Assembly: GCA_035604595.1 (NCBI GenBank)
Contig: DATNIE010000008.1
Coordinates: 152,864-216,863 of the forward strand
From: CAIKZZ01 sp035604595
Lineage (GTDB): Bacteria; Pseudomonadota; Gammaproteobacteria; Steroidobacterales; Steroidobacteraceae
DNA: 64,000 nt
Direction of reading: 5' to 3'
Position numbers and translations under genes: made by a program. This document shows positions 14,489 to 22,392 of the stretch, piece by piece. Positions within the stretch are counted from its first letter, which is position 1. Each line of letters begins with the position of its first letter. The notes beneath the pieces were generated by a model. The model had not been told where the DNA came from. It was given only the letters and a program-made list of their open reading frames with translations, and did no database searches.

Positions 14489-17365
14489 TCAGGCGGAGGT
14501 CGCGGCGGCCGGATGGGCCGACGGCGGTTTCGCATCGCGGCTCACGCGATAGCGCTGCTGCCAGTCGAGCGGGCGCTCCACCCTGACGACCTGCACGGCC
14601 GTGACCTTGTACTCCGGGCAGTTGGTCGCCCAGTCCGAGTTCTCGGTGGTCACGACGTTGGCGCCGGATTCGGGGAAGTGAAAGGTCGTGTAGACGACGC
14701 CCGGCTGCACGCGGTCGGTCACCGTGGCGCGCAGCACCGTCTCACCGGCGCGGCTCGTGATTCCGACCCAGTCGCCGTCGCTGACGCCGCGCGTCTCGGC
14801 GTCGTGCGGGTGGATCTCGAGCCGATCCTCCGGATGCCAGGCGACGTTGGCGGTGCGACGCGTCTGCGCGCCGACGTTGTACTGGCTCAGGATCCGGCCG
14901 GTCGTCAACAACAGCGGGAACCGCGCGGTGGAACGTTCGCGGGTCGGAACATATTCGGTCACGAAGAACTTGCCCTTGCCGCGTACGAACTCCCCGACGT
15001 GCATCGTCGGTGTTCCGGACGGAGCCGCGTCGGTGCACGGCCACTGCAGGCTGCCGAGGCGGTCGAGCTTCTCGTAGGTGACGCCCGCGAACGTCGGCGT
15101 GGTCCGGGCGATCTCGGCCATGATCTCGGACGGGTGCGAGTACCGCATCGGGTAGCCGAGCGCGTTCGACAGCTGCATGGTCGCTTCCCAGTCGCCGAGC
15201 CCGGCCAGCGGCTCGATGACCTTGCGGACGCGCGAAATGCGCCGCTCGGCGTTCACGTAGGTGCCGTCCTTCTCGAGGAATGAGGCACCGGGCAGGAACA
15301 CGTGCGCGAATTTCGCAGTCTCGTTGAGGAACAGGTCCTGCACCACGAGACACTCGAGCGCCGACAGCGCGGCGACCACGTGCTGGGTGTTCGGGTCCGA
15401 TTGCGCAATGTCCTCGCCCTGCACGTACAGCGCACGAAAGCTGCCGTCGAGCGCCGCCTCAAACATGTTGGGGATCCGCAGCCCCGGCTCGGCCTCGAGC
15501 TTCACGCCCCAGGCACTCTCGAAGCTCGCGCGCACCCCCGGATCGGACACGTGCCGGTAGGCGCTGAACTCGTGCGGAAATGAGCCCATGTCGCACGAAC
15601 CCTGCACGTTGTTCTGCCCGCGCAGCGGATTGACGCCGACGCCTTCGCGGCCGAGGTTGCCGGTCGCCATCGCGAGATTCGCGATGGCCATGACCATCGT
15701 GCTGCCCTGGCTGTGCTCGGTGACGCCGAGTCCGTAGTAGATGGCGCCGTTGCCGGCGCGGCCGTAGAGCCGTGCCGCCTGACGCAGCAGCGTTGCCGGC
15801 ACGCCGGTGTCGGCCTCGGTCGCCTCCGGCGAGTTGCGGGGCTCGGTGACGAACTTCTTCCACGTCGCGTACGAGTCGCGCTCGCAGCGGGCGCTGACGT
15901 AGTCCTCGCGCGTCAGCCCCTCGGTGACGATCACATGCGCCAGTGCGTTGATGACCGCGACGTTGGTTCCGGGCCTCAGCTGCAGGTGGTAGTTGGCCTC
16001 GATGTGCGGCGTGCGCACCAGCGCAATTGTGCGCGGGTCGAGGACGACGAGCCCGGCGCCCTCGCGCAGCCGGCGTTTCAGCTGCGAGGCGAACACCGGA
16101 TGGGCCTCGGTCGGGTTCGCGCCGATCAGCATGATCACATCGGCCTTTTGCACCGACGCGAACGCCTGGGTGCCGGCCGATTCGCCGAGCGTCGCCTTCA
16201 GACCGTAGCCGGTCGGCGAGTGGCAGACGCGCGCGCAGGTGTCGACGTTGTTGTTGCCAAACGCCGCCCGCACGAGCTTCTGGACGAGGAATACCTCCTC
16301 ATTCGTGCAGCGCGAGGAGGTGATGGCGCCGACAGCGTACTTGCCGTGCTGCTGCTGGATGCGCCTGAACTCGCGGGCCGCATGGCCGATCGCCTCGTCC
16401 CACGACACCTCGCGCCACGGATCGTTGATCCTGGCGCGGATCATCGGCTTCGTCATTCGGTCGGGGTGCGTCGCATAGCCGTAAGCGAAGCGGCCCTTGA
16501 CGCAGGCATGGCCCTGGTTGGCCGCGCCGTCGCGGTTGGGGACCATCCGCACCACCTGCTGATCGCTGACCTCGGCCTCCAGCGAGCAGCCAACGCCACA
16601 GTAGCCGCACGTGGTCGTCACCGCGGTCGACGGTCGCGGCGCCTTGACCAGCGACTTCTCCGACAGCGCCGCGGTCGGGCAGGCCTCGACGCACGCGCCG
16701 CACGATACGCATTCGGAGTCGATGAAGCGCTCACTCTGGCTCGCCGACACCCGCGAGGCGAGGCCGCGGCCCTCGATCGTCAGTGCCAGCGTGCCCTGCG
16801 TCTCGTCGCAGGCGCGCACGCACCGCGAGCAGACGATGCACAACTCCGGATTGAAGTTGAAGTACGGGTTGCTGCTGTCGGTCGCGGCGGGCGCCGCGCC
16901 GACCACGTCGAACGGATGACCGGCGTGGCGGCCGTCGTCGGCGAAGGGACTGCGGGTGACGCCGTGCGCGGCCGCCATGTCCTGCAGCTCGCAGTGCTGG
17001 TCCGCCGGGCAGCCGTCGCAGTCGAGCGGATGCTCCGAGACGTACAGCTCGATGACACCGCGCCGCAGCTGCGTGAGCTTCTCGCTGCTGGTCCGGACCT
17101 TCATGCCCGCGGTGACGGTGGTGGTGCAGGACGCGGGATAGCCCTTGCGCCCCTCGATCTCGACGAGGCACAGGCGGCACGAGCCGAACGCCTTCAGGTT
17201 GTCGGTGGCGCACAGCTTTGGCACGCGCGTGCCCGCGAGCGCGGCGGCGCGCATGACGGAGGTGCCCTCCGGCACCGTGATCCGCACTGCGTCGATCTCG
17301 ACCTCGACGGTGCCGGGCGAGGTCGCCGGCGGCGTTCCGAGGTCGCGGTAGTTGATTGCGTACAT
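14489..17365 (-). CDS. fdsA: NAD-dependent formate dehydrogenase alpha (molybdenum catalytic) subunit
   Basis: A 958-residue cytoplasmic subunit that oxidises formate to CO2. Domain order: N-terminal 2Fe-2S ferredoxin (Cys52, Cys63, Cys66 in KLCATDN and SCRLCLVEIEG); a His-Cys3 4Fe-4S region (HPLDCDGCPADQHCELQ); two 4Fe-4S clusters (CIVCSRCVRACDE and CVSCGACVEACP); a further 4Fe-4S motif (CGYCGVGCSLEAE); then the bis-MGD catalytic domain. RVCHSPT supplies a Cys rather than selenocysteine as molybdenum ligand. The C-terminal molybdopterin dinucleotide domain starts near LLTTGRILSQYN. GGGGGAAG precedes the ATG. Electrons pass to FdsB/FdsG and NAD. Confidence 0.96.
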   Translation of the reverse strand: MYAINYRDLGTPPATSPGTVEVEIDAVRITVPEGTSVMRAAALAGTRVPKLCATDNLKAFGSCRLCLVEIEGRKGYPASCTTTVTAGMKVRTSSEKLTQLRRGVIELYVSEHPLDCDGCPADQHCELQDMAAAHGVTRSPFADDGRHAGHPFDVVGAAPAATDSSNPYFNFNPELCIVCSRCVRACDETQGTLALTIEGRGLASRVSASQSERFIDSECVSCGACVEACPTAALSEKSLVKAPRPSTAVTTTCGYCGVGCSLEAEVSDQQVVRMVPNRDGAANQGHACVKGRFAYGYATHPDRMTKPMIRARINDPWREVSWDEAIGHAAREFRRIQQQHGKYAVGAITSSRCTNEEVFLVQKLVRAAFGNNNVDTCARVCHSPTGYGLKATLGESAGTQAFASVQKADVIMLIGANPTEAHPVFASQLKRRLREGAGLVVLDPRTIALVRTPHIEANYHLQLRPGTNVAVINALAHVIVTEGLTREDYVSARCERDSYATWKKFVTEPRNSPEATEADTGVPATLLRQAARLYGRAGNGAIYYGLGVTEHSQGSTMVMAIANLAMATGNLGREGVGVNPLRGQNNVQGSCDMGSFPHEFSAYRHVSDPGVRASFESAWGVKLEAEPGLRIPNMFEAALDGSFRALYVQGEDIAQSDPNTQHVVAALSALECLVVQDLFLNETAKFAHVFLPGASFLEKDGTYVNAERRISRVRKVIEPLAGLGDWEATMQLSNALGYPMRYSHPSEIMAEIARTTPTFAGVTYEKLDRLGSLQWPCTDAAPSGTPTMHVGEFVRGKGKFFVTEYVPTRERSTARFPLLLTTGRILSQYNVGAQTRRTANVAWHPEDRLEIHPHDAETRGVSDGDWVGITSRAGETVLRATVTDRVQPGVVYTTFHFPESGANVVTTENSDWATNCPEYKVTAVQVVRVERPLDWQQRYRVSRDAKPPSAHPAAATSA

Positions 17366-17408
17366 CCGAGTCTTCCCCCGCCCGCAGGCGGCGTGTTCAG
17401 TTCACAAT

Positions 17409-18959
17409 TCAGTGATGGCCGCGCGGCGTGAAATCCTCGCCGAAGTGCGTCAACGCGCTGCGCACCGGGAACGGCGCCATCCCGCCGAGGCCGCACAGCG
17501 AACCCTGGATCATCGTCTCGCACAGCTCGTCGATCATCCGGCGCTGGCGTGCCGGATCCCTGCCCGCGAGCAGGTTGTCAATCAGTCCGACGCCGCGGGT
17601 CGAGCCGATCCGGCATGGAGTGCACTTGCCGCAGGACTCGAGCGCGCAGAACTCGAATGCATAGCGCGCCATCTTCGCCATGTCGACGCTGTCGTCGAAC
17701 ACCACGATGCCGCCATGACCGAGCATCGCGCCGATCCCGGTGAAGGCTTCGTAGTCGATCGGCGTGTCGAACTGGGAGGCCGGCACGTAGGCTCCGAGCG
17801 GCCCGCCGACCTGCACGGCGCGTATCGGCCGGCCCGAGAGCGAGCCGCCGCCGTAATCATAGAGCAGCTCCTTCAGCGTCACGCCGAACGCGCGCTCGAT
17901 GAGGCCCCCGCGCTTGACGTTGCCGGCCAGCTGGATCGGCAGGGTGCCGCGCGAGCGCCCCGTGCCGAAGTCCCGGTAGAACTCGGCGCCGCGCGCCAGG
18001 ATCACCGGCACGGTCGCCAGCGAGATCACGTTGTTGACGATCGTCGGCTGACCGAACAGGCCCTTGACCGCCGGCAGCGGCGGGCGCACGCGCACCTCAC
18101 CGCGCTTGCCTTCGAGGCTCTCGAGCATCGAGGTCTCTTCGCCGCAGATGTAGGCGCCGGCTCCCACCCGTACCGAGAGGTCGAAGCGCTTGCCGCTGCC
18201 GGTGACGTTGCGGCCGAGATAGCCGCCCGCGTAGGCGGCCTTGATCGCGGCATTGAGCGTCGCGATCGCCTCCGGGTATTCGACCCGGACGTAGATGTAG
18301 CCCTGCGTCGCATTCACGGCGAGGCCGGCGATCGTCATGCCCTCGATCAGGGTAAACGGATCACCTTCCATCAGCATCCGGTCGGAGAAGGTGCCGGAGT
18401 CGCCCTCGTCGGCGTTGCAGGTGACGTACTTCTGGGCGGCCGGCGTATCGAGCACCGTCTTCCACTTGATGCCGGTCGGGAACGCGGCGCCGCCTCGGCC
18501 GCGCAGACCGGAGTCCGTCACCAGCTTCACGATCGCCTCGGGTCCCATCGTCAGCGCACGCCCGAGCCCCACGTAGCCGCCTTCCTGCAGGTAGGCCGCG
18601 AGCGAGGTGGGATCGATGATCCCGACCCGGGCGAAGGTCAGGCGCTGCTGGCTCTTAAGCCACGGGAGCGCGTCGACCGGGCCGAGCCGCAGCGGGTGCA
18701 TGGTGCCGCTGAGTGCGCCGGCGGCAACGAGCCCCGGGACCTCGGCGGCCGATACCGGGCCATAGCCGATGCGACCTGCGGGCGTGTCGACCTCGAGCAG
18801 CGGTTCGAGCCAGACGAGGCCGCGTGATCCGGTGCGCACCAGCTCGATCGGCGGCGCCCCACCCGCGCCCGCGCCGGTCCGCAGCAGGGCGGCTGCCACC
18901 GCCTCGGCGCCGAGGGACAGCGCGCTCGCATCGCGCGGCAGGTACACCCGCGTCGTCAC
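17409..18959 (-). CDS. fdsB: NAD-dependent formate dehydrogenase beta (flavoprotein) subunit
   Basis: A 516-residue NuoF-like subunit carrying FMN, the NAD site and a 4Fe-4S cluster. After a thioredoxin-like N-terminal region (to about residue 110) come GLRGRGGAAFPTGIKW and CNADEGDSGTFSDR (FMN/NAD binding), GAYICGEETSMLESLEGKRG, and the cluster motif ESCGKCTPCRIG with SLCGLGG. The GTG start overlaps the fdsG stop by four bases (GTGA), giving translational coupling and fixing the start. It passes electrons from FdsA to NAD. Confidence 0.95.
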   Translation of the reverse strand: MTTRVYLPRDASALSLGAEAVAAALLRTGAGAGGAPPIELVRTGSRGLVWLEPLLEVDTPAGRIGYGPVSAAEVPGLVAAGALSGTMHPLRLGPVDALPWLKSQQRLTFARVGIIDPTSLAAYLQEGGYVGLGRALTMGPEAIVKLVTDSGLRGRGGAAFPTGIKWKTVLDTPAAQKYVTCNADEGDSGTFSDRMLMEGDPFTLIEGMTIAGLAVNATQGYIYVRVEYPEAIATLNAAIKAAYAGGYLGRNVTGSGKRFDLSVRVGAGAYICGEETSMLESLEGKRGEVRVRPPLPAVKGLFGQPTIVNNVISLATVPVILARGAEFYRDFGTGRSRGTLPIQLAGNVKRGGLIERAFGVTLKELLYDYGGGSLSGRPIRAVQVGGPLGAYVPASQFDTPIDYEAFTGIGAMLGHGGIVVFDDSVDMAKMARYAFEFCALESCGKCTPCRIGSTRGVGLIDNLLAGRDPARQRRMIDELCETMIQGSLCGLGGMAPFPVRSALTHFGEDFTPRGHH

Positions 18960-19435
18960 TTGCCAGGCTCCGCACGGCCGGTCAGCTCGTCGAACCGCTG
19001 TGGCGTCACCCGCCCGTGCAGCCGTCCTCCGACGCGAATCGAGGGCCCGCACGCGCAGTTGCCGAGACAGTACACGGCCTCGAGTGAGAGCGCGCCATCG
19101 GCGGTCGTTGCGTGGAAGTCGACGCCGAGCGTCTTCTGGGCATGCGCCGCGAGCGCATCGCTGCCGACTGCCTGGCAGGCCTCTGCGCGGCAGATCTCGA
19201 CGGTCGTGCGCCCTGGCGGATGGCTGCGGAAATAGTGATAGAAAGTCACGACCCCGTGCACCTCGGCGCGGGACAGGTTGAGGCCGGAAGCGATCCGCGG
19301 GATCACGCCCGGGGGGATGTAGCCGAGGGCGTCCTGCACCGCATGTAAGACGAGCAGCAGCGGCCCCGGTTCCCCGGTGAAACGGCCGAGTGCCGCGTCG
19401 ACGATCGCCTCGTGTCTCGCGTGCTCGCTGGTCAA
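18956..19435 (-). CDS. fdsG: NAD-dependent formate dehydrogenase gamma subunit (NuoE-like)
   Basis: A 159-residue thioredoxin-like 2Fe-2S protein. The four cluster cysteines are in ICRAEACQAVG and YCLGNCACGP, the NuoE spacing. The N-terminal LLLVLHAVQDALGYIPPGVIPRIA is the usual helical lead-in. The first gene of fdsGBAD. A TTG start at 19435 is inferred from a GAGGGGGCGGA ribosome-binding site directly upstream; an internal start would truncate the family domain. It is divergent from the racemase at 19553, with about 120 bases shared as promoter space. Confidence 0.92.
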   Translation of the reverse strand: MTSEHARHEAIVDAALGRFTGEPGPLLLVLHAVQDALGYIPPGVIPRIASGLNLSRAEVHGVVTFYHYFRSHPPGRTTVEICRAEACQAVGSDALAAHAQKTLGVDFHATTADGALSLEAVYCLGNCACGPSIRVGGRLHGRVTPQRFDELTGRAEPGK

Positions 19436-19552
19436 TCCGCCCCCTCACCGACCGGTCGATCTGCGGTCGCATCCGCGACCCGTACTGAGCCGGGGGAGGG
19501 TAGCATATCCGGTCCGCCGGCCTGCCGGTTGCGCCCGAGGAGGGTCAGTCGG

Positions 19553-20248
19553 ATGAAACGGATCGGGATTCTCGGGGGCTCGAGCGATCAGGCGACGGCG
19601 GATTACTACCGGCGCCTGAACAAGGCGTTCAACGATCGCCTCGGCGGCTGGAACACGGCCGAGCTGCTCGTCAGCTCGATGAATTTCGCGCTCGCCGAGC
19701 GCTGGGTGCGGACCGGCGATTGGGATGCCGCCGCCCGCTACCTGACCGAACGGGCGCAGGCGCTCGAGGCGGCGGGAGCGGATCTGCTGCTGTGCGTGTC
19801 GAATACGCTGCACCGCGTCGCCCCGAATTTCACCGCGGGGCTGTCGATCCCGTTCCTGCACATCGTCGATCCGACCGCGAAAGCGATTCTCGCCGCGGGC
19901 CTGACGCGGGTCGGTCTGCTCGGGACCAAGCCTGTGATGGCGACCGATTACGTAAAGCGGCGCTACCTCGAGCAGTTCGGCGTCGGAATCCTGGTGCCGA
20001 GCCCCGCCGAGCAAGACATCGTCGACCGGATCATCTTTGATGAGCTGTGCCGCGGGCGATTCCTGCCCGAGGCGAAGGAGCGCTATCTGGCGATCGCCGA
20101 CCGGCTCGCCGACGCGGGAGCCGAGGGCGTGATCCTCGGCTGCACCGAGATTCCAATGCTGATCGGCCAGTCCGATCGGCCGCATCTGCCGATGTTCGAC
20201 ACCGTCGAACTGCACGTCGCCGCAGCGGTCGAGCGCGCCCTCGCCTGA
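19553..20248 (+). CDS. Aspartate/glutamate racemase family protein, YgeA-like, with Ser in place of the first catalytic Cys
   Basis: A 231-residue Asp/Glu racemase-superfamily protein. The fold's two catalytic positions are Ser83 (CVSNTLH; usually CNT) and Cys197 (LGCTEIPML). E. coli YgeA (L-aspartate/glutamate-specific racemase) likewise has a non-Cys residue, Thr83, paired with Cys197, so this protein probably belongs to that group and may act mainly in one direction (inference from family knowledge). N-terminal MKRIGILGGSSDQATADYYRRLN is typical. GGAGGG lies eight bases before the ATG. A stem-loop follows the gene. Stand-alone, divergent from fdsG. Confidence 0.87.
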   Translation: MKRIGILGGSSDQATADYYRRLNKAFNDRLGGWNTAELLVSSMNFALAERWVRTGDWDAAARYLTERAQALEAAGADLLLCVSNTLHRVAPNFTAGLSIPFLHIVDPTAKAILAAGLTRVGLLGTKPVMATDYVKRRYLEQFGVGILVPSPAEQDIVDRIIFDELCRGRFLPEAKERYLAIADRLADAGAEGVILGCTEIPMLIGQSDRPHLPMFDTVELHVAAAVERALA

Positions 20249-20296
20249 GTCGGCCACCGGGTGTTGCAAATTCAGGCGTGGCAGGGTTGAATGATT

Positions 20297-20316
20297 CGCG
20301 GTTTTGCAGAACCGCG
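20297..20316 (+). terminator. Stem-loop after the racemase gene, possible terminator
   Basis: CGCGGTT at 20297-20303 pairs exactly with AACCGCG at 20310-20316 around a six-base loop. It lies 48 bases after the racemase stop. A TTTT run occurs 13 bases further on rather than directly after the stem, so as a rho-independent terminator it is imperfect. Confidence 0.35.
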
Positions 20317-20421
20317 CGGCGCGTTTTGCGGCGCATCATCTGAGCGTGTACTCTGGGGTCTCGGTCGGTCGTTGCCGATTCCCCGGGCGGAGGTTGTCGA
20401 TCGCATGAGTAAAGTAGCGCC

Positions 20422-20667
20422 GTGTTGCTAGCGATGATCGCAATCGTCGTGGTCCTCGTGCTATGCGGCATCATCGTGCGCAGCCGGCCGCAGCTCGGCT
20501 TCGGCATTGTCCTCGGTGGCGGACTCGCCTGGGCCGGGCTCGCCCTCGCCCCGCACATCAGTCTGACGCCCATTCCCGTGTGGCTGCCGGCGCTGCCCTT
20601 TGCGACGGTCGCCCTCACGCTGTTTTTCTTCGGCTTTCTCGCCTGGTTCTGGGGAACCGGCCGCTAG
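20422..20667 (+). CDS. Small hypothetical membrane protein
   Basis: An 81-residue, strongly hydrophobic frame with three probable membrane helices (about residues 2-19, 25-44 and 56-78). It starts at GTG 20422; an ATG at 20434 is an alternative. No family is recognised. It lies about 300 bases before the cytochrome oxidase operon on the same strand, where small membrane proteins of oxidase biogenesis are sometimes found, but there is no specific motif. The hydrophobic pattern and GC-rich third positions argue for coding; the weak start argues against. Confidence 0.45.
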   Translation: MLLAMIAIVVVLVLCGIIVRSRPQLGFGIVLGGGLAWAGLALAPHISLTPIPVWLPALPFATVALTLFFFGFLAWFWGTGR

Positions 20668-20961
20668 GGGACGACATCGCCCGCCCGCGGGCACGAGGAC
20701 ATCGGCTCGAAGTTCCACGGCAATGCGGTCGAGGCACGCGGGCACACACAATCAGCACGAGCTCCGCACATGCGGCGGACAGGGTTATCGGCGTACGTGC
20801 CCCGGGGGGCGTCAAGATGAACTGTTTCTACTCTCTCGCGCCTGCACTGACGAGCATGCAGCAGGTCGCTGACGGCCGGCACCAGGTCGGGATCGGGGAT
20901 TCCGACCCGGCAGCCGCCGCCGACGGCCGCGGTCGAACCACGTTGCAGAAGGGCTAGTGCA
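20668..20961 (+). other. Leader region of the cox operon with a possible 46-residue open frame
   Basis: No known gene. It probably holds the oxidase operon promoter. An ATG at 20817 with GGGGGG eight bases upstream opens a 46-codon frame ending at 20957, four bases before the subunit II start. The peptide begins MNCFYSLAPALTSMQQ and resembles nothing known. It may be a translated leader or chance. No clear promoter hexamers were found. Confidence 0.3.
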
Positions 20962-22314
20962 ATGGTGCTGGCAATCGTCATCGTCCTGTTGGTCATCGGC
21001 ACGGTCCTGTTCCACATCCTGAGCCCGTGGTGGTTCACGCCGATCGCCTCCAACTGGGCGATGATGGATAACACGGTCAATCTCACGTTCTGGGTCACCG
21101 GGTTCGTGTTCATCTCGGTGAATCTGTTCCTGGCATACGCCGTCCTCACCTATCGCCATCGCAAGGGCCGTCAGGCCGAGTACCGGCCGGAGGACAAGAA
21201 GCTCGAGTGGTGGCTGACGGGTATTACGACCGTCGGCGTCGCGGCGCTGCTGGCGCCGGGTCTGTTCGTCTGGGCGAAGTTCGTCACGGTGCCCCGTGAC
21301 GCCGCGATCGTCGAGGTCGTCGGGCAGCAATGGAACTGGAGCTTCCGCTACCCCGGCAAGGACGGTGTGCTCGGAACCACCGACGCGAAGCTGATCAGTC
21401 CGGACAATCCCTTCGGCATCGACCCCAACGATTCCAGGGGCCAGGACGACGTCCTGATCTCCTCACCGGAGCTGCACCTGCCGCTCAACAAGCCGGTCAA
21501 GATTCTGCTGCGCTCGCGCGACGTGACGCACCAGTTCGCCGTGCCGCCATTCCGCGTCAAGATGGACATGGTCCCGGGCATGGTCACCTACTTCTGGTTC
21601 ACGCCGACGCGGACCGGCACCTTTCCGGTGCTGTGCGAACAGCTGTGTGGCCTCGCGCATTTCGCAATGCGCGGTCGCGTGGTCGTCGAGGAGCAGCCGC
21701 AGTTCGACGCCTGGCTCGCGGCCCAGCCGACCTTTGCGAGCATTCGCGCGCGGGCCGCGGGCGATCCGGTCGCCGGTGCGGCTCTGTACACCGTGTGCAG
21801 CGCCTGTCATGGGCCCCAGGGGCAGGGCAACCAGCTGCTGAACGCGCCGAAGCTGAGCAGCCAGGCCGGCTGGTATCTCACCCGGCAGCTGAAGGGCTTC
21901 AAGCAGGGGCTGCGCGGCGCTGACCCGAAGGATGTGTATGCGCAGCAGATGATGCCGATGGCTGCGACACTCGTCGATGACACTGCCGTGCGCAACGTCG
22001 TCGCGTACATCGCCTCGCTCCCCGACGAGCGTCCGGCCGCGACCGTCAGCGGCGACGCCGGCCGCGGCCGCGTGATCTATGAGACCTGTACGGCGTGTCA
22101 CGGCGCCGCGGGCGAGGGCATCTGGGCGACCAACGCCCCGCGCCTTGCCCGGATGAGTGACTGGTACCTGGCGAGGCAGCTGAAGAACTTCCGCGATGGC
22201 CTCCGCGGCGGCCATCCACAGGACTTCGCCGGCGCGCAGATGGCGCAGATGGCGAGCGTGCTCAAGGACGACCGTGCGATCAATGACCTGCTTGCCTACG
22301 TGGATACCATGTGA
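20962..22314 (+). CDS. coxM: Cytochrome c oxidase subunit II fused to two cytochrome c domains (CoxM-like)
   Basis: A 450-residue protein. Three hydrophobic segments lie at about residues 3-20, 38-60 and 85-103. A periplasmic cupredoxin follows with CuA ligands His190, Cys225, Cys229, His233 and Met236 (CEQLCGLAHFAM). Then come two tandem cytochrome c domains with CSACH at 279-283 and CTACH at 376-380. Most caa3-type subunit II proteins carry a single heme c; two is notable. The paired domains are similar to each other (WYLTRQLKGFKQGLRG versus WYLARQLKNFRDGLRG), pointing to duplication. First gene of a coxMNOP-like operon; subunit I follows after 78 bases. Confidence 0.92.
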   Translation: MVLAIVIVLLVIGTVLFHILSPWWFTPIASNWAMMDNTVNLTFWVTGFVFISVNLFLAYAVLTYRHRKGRQAEYRPEDKKLEWWLTGITTVGVAALLAPGLFVWAKFVTVPRDAAIVEVVGQQWNWSFRYPGKDGVLGTTDAKLISPDNPFGIDPNDSRGQDDVLISSPELHLPLNKPVKILLRSRDVTHQFAVPPFRVKMDMVPGMVTYFWFTPTRTGTFPVLCEQLCGLAHFAMRGRVVVEEQPQFDAWLAAQPTFASIRARAAGDPVAGAALYTVCSACHGPQGQGNQLLNAPKLSSQAGWYLTRQLKGFKQGLRGADPKDVYAQQMMPMAATLVDDTAVRNVVAYIASLPDERPAATVSGDAGRGRVIYETCTACHGAAGEGIWATNAPRLARMSDWYLARQLKNFRDGLRGGHPQDFAGAQMAQMASVLKDDRAINDLLAYVDTM

Positions 22315-22392
22315 CGACCCGTCTGCTGGACAGACTGCAGCGCTCGGCGCCGCGCGCACGCGCGGCGCGGCAGTGCTGAGGAGGAGAGGCTG

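Noticed and set aside
13226..15283. A 685-codon open frame opposite ctaA and fdsA
   Set aside because: It spans parts of three real genes and their gaps with no recognisable domain.
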